Shown in pieces: positions 1-8,614 of a stretch of 12,479 nt of DNA. The DNA is from an uncultured Clostridia bacterium (lineage in GTDB: Bacteria; Bacillota; Clostridia; Oscillospirales; Oscillospiraceae): positions 1 through 12,479 of the forward strand of contig CAMJHX010000018.1 in NCBI GenBank assembly GCA_946405655.1, given 5' to 3'. The position numbers and the translations under genes were made by a program. The notes beneath the pieces were generated by a model that saw nothing but the letters and a program-made list of their open reading frames with translations, was not told the origin of the DNA and ran no database searches. The number at the start of each line of letters is the position of its first letter. Position 1 is the stretch's first letter.

Positions 1-12
1 CGACCCCTACGA
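1..12. repeat. End of a GTAGGG-type palindromic repeat, cut by the window edge
   Basis: The first 12 bases (CGACCCCTACGA) are identical to positions 8208-8219, the outer end of the nested palindromic element at 7965-8218. This suggests the window opens at the right-hand end of a second copy of that repeat family. Only 12 bases are visible, so the match is suggestive rather than conclusive. Confidence 0.4.
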
Positions 13-28
13 AGCAAGCCTCGCAGAG

Positions 29-162
29 TTCGCGGCTCGGAAGCCGCGAATGCAATTCAATCGTTTTTCCGGCGACATGTGCGTCGGAAAAACTCCTTCG
101 GGCGCGTGAGACGCGCGCCCCTCGCGCCGACCAAGCGGGCCAAAGCCCGCGCGATAAGCGCG
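29..162. repeat. Run of consecutive stem-loops upstream of the marR-type gene
   Basis: No gene is visible in the first 285 bases. Five hairpins follow one another: 29-37/42-50 (9 bp, perfect), 64-71/85-92 (8 bp; T-run before and A-run after, the opposite of a normal terminator), 100-106/114-120 (GGGCGCG/CGCGCCC), 135-140/145-150 (GCGGGC, loop CAAA, GCCCGC) and 148-152/158-162 (CGCGC/GCGCG). The last two overlap and cannot form together. They may be remnants of intergenic repeats or terminators of an upstream gene outside the window; none has the classic stem plus U-tract form. Confidence 0.5.
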
Positions 163-171
163 AGTATCCCC

Positions 172-207
172 TCAAACAGTCAAAGAACCCGTTCTTTGAC
201 TGTTTGA
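172..207. repeat. Perfect 17-bp palindrome with 2-nt centre, candidate distal operator
   Basis: The arms 172-188 and 191-207 are exact reverse complements around CC. The outer ends are TCAAAC and GTTTGA, the same hexamers that end the adjacent palindrome at 208-241. It lies just upstream of the promoter of the MarR-type gene and is not followed by a T-run, so a regulator binding site is more likely than a terminator. It could also be a terminator-like remnant of the upstream region. Confidence 0.55.
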
Positions 208-241
208 TTCAAACGCACGCTATTGACAGCGTGCGTTTGAA
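202..241. promoter_or_regulatory. Candidate MarR operator overlapping the -35 box
   Basis: Positions 208-221 and 228-241 form a perfect 14-bp inverted repeat separated by ATTGAC, so the -35 hexamer (223-228) lies at its centre. At the joint with the upstream palindrome, 202-214 reads GTTTGA-T-TCAAAC, a compact 13-bp palindrome of the size MarR dimers usually bind. Four TCAAAC half-sites occur within 70 bp (172, 202, 209, 235). Binding at either site would block RNA polymerase. Which palindrome is the true operator cannot be decided from sequence. Confidence 0.6.
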
Positions 242-251
242 GTGCTATGCT
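223..251 (+). promoter_or_regulatory. Sigma-A-type promoter of the marR/ABC exporter operon
   Basis: A consensus -35 TTGACA (223-228) is followed after exactly 17 nt by TATGCT (246-251), a good -10. Transcription would begin near 258, giving a leader of about 28 nt before the ATG at 286. The ribosome binding site AAAGGAGG sits at 271-278. The promoter is embedded in palindromes, consistent with autorepression by the first gene. Confidence 0.75.
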
Positions 252-285
252 TACCTCTGCCTAATTTCAGAAAGGAGGCGCGCAC

Positions 286-741
286 ATGGTTTCAAAACAG
301 CTTCCATATGCAGCCCTCATCAAGCAGCTCTCCACCGAGATCCAGAAGCGGGCGGACGCCGCGCTGCAGGAGAGCGATCTTACGATGACACAGATGTATT
401 TCCTCGGCGCGCTCAGCCATCTGCCGGACCGGACCGCCACGCTCAAGGAGCTCGAGCGGTATTTCCGCGTGGCGCAGTCCACGGCGGCGGGCGTGGCGGC
501 GCGGCTGGAGAAGAAGGGGCTCATCGAGAGCCTGCCGAACGAGAGCGACCGCCGCGTCAAGCGCGTGCGCGTGACCGACGCCGGAGCCGACACGCTCCAT
601 CACGCGATCGAAACAATGGAGCGAGGAGAGGCGCAGATGCTCTCGCCGCTCACCGCCGATGAGCAGGAGACGCTCATCACGCTTCTGCGCCGGGTACACA
701 GCGCCCTGCGTCAGGAGGAAGGAGGCTGCCCATGTCCATGA
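286..741 (+). CDS. MarR-family winged-helix transcriptional regulator
   Basis: This is a 151-residue protein with the size and layout of MarR regulators: an N-terminal dimerisation helix (about 5-30), a winged helix-turn-helix at about 33-97 and C-terminal dimerisation helices. The probable recognition helix spans about 63-77, followed by the wing with the family-typical D88-R89-R90 and the 'VTDAG' segment. MarR proteins are dimers that usually repress a nearby operon until a small ligand (drug, phenolic compound or peptide) or oxidation releases them. It overlaps the following ABC gene by 10 nt, indicating one transcript, and its own promoter lies inside palindromes, so autorepression and control of the exporter are likely. 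The start is supported by AAAGGAGG 7 nt upstream. No conserved cysteine pattern suggests redox sensing; its ligand is unknown. Confidence 0.93.
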   Translation: MVSKQLPYAALIKQLSTEIQKRADAALQESDLTMTQMYFLGALSHLPDRTATLKELERYFRVAQSTAAGVAARLEKKGLIESLPNESDRRVKRVRVTDAGADTLHHAIETMERGEAQMLSPLTADEQETLITLLRRVHSALRQEEGGCPCP

Positions 742-2483
742 TCCGCACCCTGCTGGGCTATGTGGGGGAGTATAAAAAAGACTCCATCCTCACGCCCCTC
801 TTTATGATCATCGAGGTCACGATGGAGGTGCTCATCCCCTACGTCACCGCCTCGATCATCGACGACGGCATTCAGGCGGGAAACCTGAACCATGTCTTCG
901 CTTACGGCGGACTCATGGTGCTGCTCGCCATGTTCTCGCTCCTGGGCGGCATCCTGTCTGCCCGCTACGGCGCGAGCGCGTCCACCGGCTTTGCCAAGAA
1001 CATCCGGCAGGCGATGTATGAGAAGGTGCAGACGTTCTCCTTCTCGAATATTGACAAATACTCCACCGCCGGCCTCGTCACGCGCATGACCACGGACGTG
1101 ACGAACCTGCAGAACGCCTATATGATGATCCTGCGCATCGCGGTGCGCGCGCCGCTGATGCTCATCTTCAGCTTCATCATGTGCTTTGTGATCCACGCGC
1201 GCCTTGCGCTCATTTTCCTCGGCTTCATGGCGCTGCTCGCGGTCTTTCTCATGCTCGTCATGCGCAAGACCATCCCCATGTTCCGCAAGGTGTTCGAGCG
1301 CTATGACGATCTGAACGCCAGCGTGCAGGAGAACGTCTCCGCCATCCGCGTCGTCAAAGCCTATGTCCGCGAGGATTATGAGAACGACAAGTTCACGCGG
1401 GCGGCGACGAATCTCGCCGATCTCTTCACCCGCGTGGAGAAGATCATGGTCACGTTCAGCCCCGTGATGAGCCTCGCCATCTACGGCTGCATGCTGAGCC
1501 TCGGCTGGTTCGGCGCGCACTTCATCGTGCAGGGCACGCTCACGACCGGCAATCTCACCAGCCTCTTTACCTACGTCATGCAGATGCTCGGCAGCCTCAT
1601 GATGCTCTCCATGATCTTCGTCATGATCACCATGTCCACCGCGAGCGCCAACCGCATCGCCGAGGTGCTCGAGGAGACGCCCGATCTCGCCGATCCCGCC
1701 AGCCCCGTCATGGAGGTCGCGGACGGCAGCATCGACTTTGACCACGTCTCCTTCGCCTACCACAGCGGCACCGGCGAGGATACGCTCCATGACATTGACC
1801 TGCATATCAAATCCGGCGAGACGATCGGCGTCATCGGCGGCACGGGCAGCGGCAAATCGAGCTTCGTCTCCCTCATCAGCCGCCTCTATGACGTGACGGA
1901 GGGCTCCGTGCGCGTCGGCGGCGTCGACGTGCGGCAGTATGATATGGAGGCGCTGCGCAATCAGGTCAGCGTCGTGCTGCAGAAGAACGTGCTCTTCTCC
2001 GGCACGATCTTAGAGAATCTCCGCTGGGGCAAGCCGGACGCGACGCTCGCCGAGTGCCGCGAGGCCTGCCGTCTCGCCTGCGCGGACGAATTCGTCCTCC
2101 AGCGCCCGGACGGGTACGACACCGTCATCGAGCAGGGCGGCGCGAACGTCTCCGGCGGCCAGCGCCAGAGATTGTGCATCGCCCGCGCGCTCTTAAAGAA
2201 GCCGAAGGTGCTCATTCTGGATGACTCCACCTCCGCCGTGGACACCGCGACGGACGCTTCCATCCGCGCGGCCTTCCGCGAGCACATCCCGGGCACGACG
2301 AAGCTCATCATCTCCCAGCGCATCTCCTCCGTGCAGGACGCCGACCGCGTCCTCGTGCTGGAGCAGGGCAGGGTCTCCGGCTTCGACACGCATGAAAACC
2401 TGCTGGCTTCCAACGCCATCTATAAGGAAATCAACGACGCGCAGCAAAACGCGGGCGGCGACTTCGACCGCCCCGGCGAATGA
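732..2483 (+). CDS. ABC exporter half-transporter, degenerate-site subunit
   Basis: This 583-residue protein has a type IV exporter layout: six membrane segments (about 19-43, 56-78, 133-154, 157-177, 242-266, 276-299), then an ATPase domain. Visible motifs are Walker A GGTGSGKS with K375, Q-loop Q417, signature SGGQ at 474-477 and Walker B ending D497. The catalytic glutamate after Walker B is replaced by aspartate (D498), and the switch histidine is replaced by glutamine (Q529, in 'IISQR'). That pair of changes is the hallmark of the non-hydrolysing subunit in heterodimeric exporters such as TM287/288, LmrCD and BmrCD. The intact SGGQ would serve the partner's catalytic site. It starts inside the 3' end of the MarR gene with GGAGG at 721-725 and its stop is close to the partner's start, so the two are translationally coupled. 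The likely role is efflux of lipophilic compounds or peptides; the substrate is not deducible. Confidence 0.93.
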   Translation: MSMIRTLLGYVGEYKKDSILTPLFMIIEVTMEVLIPYVTASIIDDGIQAGNLNHVFAYGGLMVLLAMFSLLGGILSARYGASASTGFAKNIRQAMYEKVQTFSFSNIDKYSTAGLVTRMTTDVTNLQNAYMMILRIAVRAPLMLIFSFIMCFVIHARLALIFLGFMALLAVFLMLVMRKTIPMFRKVFERYDDLNASVQENVSAIRVVKAYVREDYENDKFTRAATNLADLFTRVEKIMVTFSPVMSLAIYGCMLSLGWFGAHFIVQGTLTTGNLTSLFTYVMQMLGSLMMLSMIFVMITMSTASANRIAEVLEETPDLADPASPVMEVADGSIDFDHVSFAYHSGTGEDTLHDIDLHIKSGETIGVIGGTGSGKSSFVSLISRLYDVTEGSVRVGGVDVRQYDMEALRNQVSVVLQKNVLFSGTILENLRWGKPDATLAECREACRLACADEFVLQRPDGYDTVIEQGGANVSGGQRQRLCIARALLKKPKVLILDDSTSAVDTATDASIRAAFREHIPGTTKLIISQRISSVQDADRVLVLEQGRVSGFDTHENLLASNAIYKEINDAQQNAGGDFDRPGE

Positions 2484-2497
2484 GAGGGGGAGCGGAA

Positions 2498-4393
2498 ATG
2501 CCAAGAAACATGAAAGCCCCCGAAAAGGCGCAGAACACCGGCGCGACGCTAAAGCGCGTCATCGCCTACGTGATGGAGCACTATAAGATCCATTACGCCG
2601 TGGTCGTCGTCTGCATCATCTTCTCCACGCTCGTCTCCCTCGTCGGCACGCTCGCCATGCGCACGCTGATCGACGATTATATCGTCCCGCTGACCAAGCA
2701 GGCCGTGCCGGATTACAATCCGCTCGCGCGCATCATGTTCGTGCTCATGGGCGTGCTGCTGCTCGGCGTCGCCGCGAGCTATCTCTACAACCGCATCATG
2801 ATCACTGTGAGCCAGGGCACGATGAAGCGCCTGCGCATCGAGCTCTTCACTGGCATGGAGGAGCTCCCGATCTCCTATTTCGATACGCACGCCCACGGCG
2901 ATATCATGTCCGTCTATACCAACGACGTGGACACCCTCCGTCAGGTCATCAGCCAGACGATCCCGCAGTTCATCTCGTCGACCATCTCGCTCATCGGCAG
3001 CCTCGTCGCCATGATCGTGCTGGATATCCCGCTCACGATCCTGAGCCTCGCGATGGTCTTCCTCATGTTCCGCGTGAGCATGTCGATGGCGAAGCGCTCC
3101 GGCGAATACTTCAAGCGCCAGCAGAACGACCTCGGCGCCGTCAACGGCTATATCGAGGAGATGATCTCCGGCCAGAAGGTCGTCAAGGTCTTCTGCCATG
3201 AGGAGCAGGCGGTCGCGGACTTCAAGAAGCTCAACGACCGGCTCTGCGACAGCGCGAACAACGCCAACCGCATCGCGAGCATGCTCATGCCCGTCAACGG
3301 CAACCTCGGCAACCTGAGCTACGTCCTCTGCGCCGTCCTCGGCGCGATCCTCGCGCTCAACGGCCACACCAGCCTCACCGTCGGCACGCTCGTGAGCTTC
3401 CTCGCGCTGAGCAAGGGCTTCAGCCAGCCCGTCGTGCGCGTGAGCCAGCAGCTCAACAGCATCGTCATGGCGGCCGCCGGCGCCGAGCGTGTGTTCGATA
3501 TCATGGATCAGCCGCCCGAGGCGGATCAGGGCTACGTTGAGCTCGTGAACGCGGTCGAGAACCCGGACGGCACCCTCACCGAGACCGAAGAGAAAACCGG
3601 CGTCTGGGCGTGGAAGCACCCGCATCAGGCGGACGGCACCGTCTCCTATAAGAAGCTTGAGGGCGACGTCACCTTCGACGGGGTGGATTTCGGCTACACG
3701 CCGGAGAAGACCGTCCTGCACGATATTAAAATGTACGCCCAGCCCGGGCAGAAGATCGCCTTCGTCGGCAGCACCGGCGCCGGCAAGACGACGATCACGA
3801 ACCTCATCAACCGCTTCTATGATATTCAGGACGGCAAGATCCGCTATGACGGCATCAACATCAACAAGATCCGCAAGAGCGATCTGCGCCGCAGCCTCGG
3901 CATGGTGCTGCAGGACACGCACCTCTTCACCGGCACGGTCATGGAGAACATTCGCTACGGCCGGCTCGACGCCACGGACGCCGACTGCATCCGCGCGGCG
4001 AAGCTCGCCAACGCCGACGGCTTCATCCGCCGCCTTGCCAACGGCTACAACACCATGCTCACCGGCGACGGCGGCAACCTCTCGCAGGGCGAGCGGCAGC
4101 TGCTCGCGATCGCGCGCGCGGCGGTCGCCGATCCCCCGGTGCTCATCCTCGATGAGGCGACGAGCTCCATCGATACCCGCACCGAGGCGCTCGTCCAGAA
4201 AGGCATGGACGCGCTCATGAAAGGGCGCACCAGCTTCGTCATTGCCCATCGCCTCTCCACCGTGCGCGACGCCGACTGCATCATGGTCCTCGAGCAGGGC
4301 CGCATCATCGAGCGCGGCACGCACCAGCAGCTGCTGGAGCAGAAGGGCAGATATTATCAGCTGTATACGGGGAATCAGATCGAATCTGAATGA
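2498..4393 (+). CDS. ABC exporter half-transporter, catalytic subunit
   Basis: This is a 631-residue membrane-plus-ATPase exporter subunit that pairs with the preceding gene. Membrane segments begin at about 32-55 and 79-97. The ATPase domain has Walker A GSTGAGKT (K430), Q-loop Q472, Walker B with D552 and the catalytic E553, and switch H584. Its signature is LSQGE (528-532) instead of LSGGQ; in heterodimeric exporters the altered signature faces the degenerate Walker site of the partner, which fits the D498/Q529 changes there. A linker of about 40 residues (348-388) between the membrane and ATPase domains is longer than usual, similar to the longer member of BmrCD-like pairs. The chosen ATG has a GGGGGAG ribosome binding site at 2486-2492. 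An in-frame ATG at 2480 overlaps the upstream stop but lacks a site and would add six residues. Confidence 0.92.
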   Translation: MPRNMKAPEKAQNTGATLKRVIAYVMEHYKIHYAVVVVCIIFSTLVSLVGTLAMRTLIDDYIVPLTKQAVPDYNPLARIMFVLMGVLLLGVAASYLYNRIMITVSQGTMKRLRIELFTGMEELPISYFDTHAHGDIMSVYTNDVDTLRQVISQTIPQFISSTISLIGSLVAMIVLDIPLTILSLAMVFLMFRVSMSMAKRSGEYFKRQQNDLGAVNGYIEEMISGQKVVKVFCHEEQAVADFKKLNDRLCDSANNANRIASMLMPVNGNLGNLSYVLCAVLGAILALNGHTSLTVGTLVSFLALSKGFSQPVVRVSQQLNSIVMAAAGAERVFDIMDQPPEADQGYVELVNAVENPDGTLTETEEKTGVWAWKHPHQADGTVSYKKLEGDVTFDGVDFGYTPEKTVLHDIKMYAQPGQKIAFVGSTGAGKTTITNLINRFYDIQDGKIRYDGININKIRKSDLRRSLGMVLQDTHLFTGTVMENIRYGRLDATDADCIRAAKLANADGFIRRLANGYNTMLTGDGGNLSQGERQLLAIARAAVADPPVLILDEATSSIDTRTEALVQKGMDALMKGRTSFVIAHRLSTVRDADCIMVLEQGRIIERGTHQQLLEQKGRYYQLYTGNQIESE

Positions 4394-4508
4394 GTGAGGA
4401 ATTAGGAGTTAGGAGTTAGGAGTTGATGGTGCCGCTGCGCGGCGATTGGAATCGCTTCGCGTATGCCAATCCCATAACTCCTCACTCCTCACTCCTCACT
4501 CCTAACTT
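4393..4508. repeat. Heptamer-repeat inverted structure within the operon
   Basis: The left arm (4393-4424) contains tandem copies of TTAGGAG. The right arm (4476-4507) holds the complement type, CTCACTC copies. Folded back, the arms agree except for one T/G difference in each heptamer. Between them are two smaller inverted repeats, GCCGC/GCGGC near 4430-4443 and GATTGG/CCAATC at 4444-4449/4466-4471. The element fills most of the 147-nt space between the exporter and the MacB-like gene. Heptameric short tandem repeats are known in several bacterial lineages; this one looks like a mobile or copy-corrected intergenic repeat and may modulate transcript stability. No T-run suggests an efficient terminator. 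Confidence 0.75.
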
Positions 4509-4540
4509 GATAATCCTCCAAAAGATCGGAGCGAACATAC

Positions 4541-7834
<3,294 letters not shown>

Positions 7835-7839
7835 AAACC

Positions 7840-7870
7840 AAAACCCCGGCTCTTTGAGCCGGGGTTTTCT
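7840..7870 (+). terminator. Intrinsic terminator of the marR/ABC operon
   Basis: The arms 7840-7852 and 7856-7868 form a perfect 13-bp stem (AAAACCCCGGCTC / GAGCCGGGGTTTT) with a TTT loop. The GC-rich core is followed by TTTT, 5 nt after the stop of the MacB-like gene. The palindrome also carries an A-tract on the left, so it could work in both directions. Confidence 0.93.
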
Positions 7871-7894
7871 CTGCGATTGTTATCCGCTCCAAAA

Positions 7895-7942
7895 CCTTCC
7901 CCCTCGGGGGAAGGGGGACCGCGTCAGCGGTGGATGAGGGGT
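7895..7942. repeat. GC-rich hairpin repeat (CCTTCCCCC/GGGGGAAGG)
   Basis: A perfect 9-bp stem (7895-7903/7906-7914) with a TC centre is followed by a second small hairpin CCGC-GTCA-GCGG (7919-7930) and GGATGAGGGG. From memory, this arrangement resembles a repeat scattered through intergenic regions of gut Oscillospiraceae, but a genome search is needed to confirm that. No coding potential is visible. Confidence 0.55.
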
Positions 7943-7964
7943 GCTTCCTGCTGCGCGCTTCCTA

Positions 7965-8218
7965 CGTAGGGGTCGGCGTCCCCGACGACCCTGCAGAACG
8001 ATTTGAATGCAGCGCCGTTTTTCGGCGAATCCGCAATTGTCAGCCATTCGTCGTAGAGCGGGTTGCGAAGCGCCCGCCTCTTACCAAAAGCAGAATCTCA
8101 CAGGCGGGCGCTGACGCAACCCGCCCTACAACCGGATCGAACAAAACGCGGATTCGCCGGGGATCGACTATTTGATCCCCCCGAACCGCGCGGGTCGTCG
8201 GGGACGCCGACCCCTACG
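7965..8218. mobile_element. Nested palindromic MITE-like element, non-coding
   Basis: The outer arms (7965-7991 and 8192-8218) are a perfect 27-bp inverted repeat. Inside are a perfect 12-bp pair (8023-8034/8148-8159) and an inner pair, 8053-8067 with 8115-8129 (one mismatch), continued by 8070-8079/8102-8111 (perfect). The whole 254 bp could fold into one long interrupted hairpin. The ends start GTAGGGG (outer) and GTAG-GCGGG (inner), shared with the element at 8543-8612 and the window's left edge. There is no open reading frame of convincing quality and no clear target-site duplication. It looks like a non-autonomous element, possibly one inserted into another, but mobility is inferred. Confidence 0.7.
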
Positions 8219-8262
8219 ACGGGACGCACCGCCCCAACAGCAACTTTTGCGGAATGCATAAA

Positions 8263-8302
8263 ATTTCATCGCTCATTCTTCCATCCGAATGAGCGATGAA
8301 AT
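8263..8302 (-). terminator. Perfect 16-bp stem-loop, likely terminator of the - strand operon
   Basis: The arms 8263-8278 and 8287-8302 are exact reverse complements with an 8-nt loop, 13 nt beyond the stop of the YnzC-like gene. Read on the - strand, the stem ends in AAAT and runs on as TTTATG, a short U-rich tail. The stem is long but not GC-rich, so it is a plausible rather than strong terminator. Confidence 0.6.
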
Positions 8303-8315
8303 GATTGATGAACTT

Positions 8316-8522
8316 TTATTTCTTCTTTTTCGGCAGCGGGACGATCGTGCCGTCTTCCTTCTCGATGCGGAGGCTTTCGAGCGTCTCCAAGGTGCCGCGG
8401 CGCCATTCGGCGAGATATTCCTCGCGCAGCGCCTGGCGCTCGGTCTTTTCCGCCTCGGTCAGCTCCCGCTCGCGCGAAATGCGCGTCAGCTCGCTGATGC
8501 GATCCATTTTTTCCTGTACCAT
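8316..8522 (-). CDS. YnzC/DUF896 family small protein
   Basis: This 68-residue protein matches the DUF896/YnzC pattern: an N-terminal helix with 'MDRISELTR', a 'LTEAEKTERQALREEYL' helix and 'TLESLRI' near the end. The family forms a small two-helix hairpin; Bacillus subtilis YnzC is SOS-linked, but the function is not established. The tail is lysine-rich (PLPKKKK). The open frame extends further upstream through a palindromic repeat, but the family's usual length places the start here. AGGAAAGGAA lies about 10 nt upstream, which is rather far. An internal ATG five codons later has AGGA closer and cannot be excluded. It follows the UPF0210 gene in the same direction, and may be its distal operon partner or be separately expressed. 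Confidence 0.85.
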   Translation of the reverse strand: MVQEKMDRISELTRISRERELTEAEKTERQALREEYLAEWRRGTLETLESLRIEKEDGTIVPLPKKKK

Positions 8523-8542
8523 AAACAAATGATTCCTTTCCT

Positions 8543-8612
8543 GTAGGGCGGGGACCTGTGCCCCGCCGTATCTGCGGCGTTGTAAGCGGCGGGCCACGGG
8601 TGCCCGCCCTAC
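8543..8612. repeat. Palindromic repeat with GTAGGGCGGG ends between UPF0210 and ynzC-like genes
   Basis: The ends GTAGGGCGGG (8543-8552) and CCCGCCCTAC (8603-8612) are exact inverted repeats. Each half also folds by itself: GGCGGGG/CCCCGCC (8547-8553/8561-8567) and GGCGGGC/GCCCGCC (8588-8594/8602-8608). The same end motif delimits the inner part of the element at 8053-8129. The 70-bp element occupies most of the 92-nt space and sits 2 nt after the UPF0210 stop, so it may act as a 3' stability hairpin or partial terminator for the upstream transcript. Confidence 0.75.
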
Positions 8613-8614
8613 GA

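Noticed and set aside
711..1805. Antisense open frame opposite the first exporter subunit
   Set aside because: Low-complexity His/Glu/Ala/Arg composition typical of a reverse-frame shadow; no domain recognised.
2549..4324. Antisense open frame (591 codons) opposite the catalytic exporter subunit
   Set aside because: Same shadow effect; the + strand frame carries every ABC motif.
4401..4424. Heptamer tract as a set of ribosome binding sites (AGGAG)
   Set aside because: The copies lie more than 110 nt before the next ATG, which has its own GGAG at 4528-4531, and no short frame begins after them.
7965..8218. Possible CRISPR array
   Set aside because: The repeats are inverted and nested rather than direct and evenly spaced, and no cas gene is present.
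7930..8299. Small + strand open frames in the repeat cluster
   Set aside because: They are made of palindromic repeat sequence, lack ribosome binding sites and resemble no protein family.
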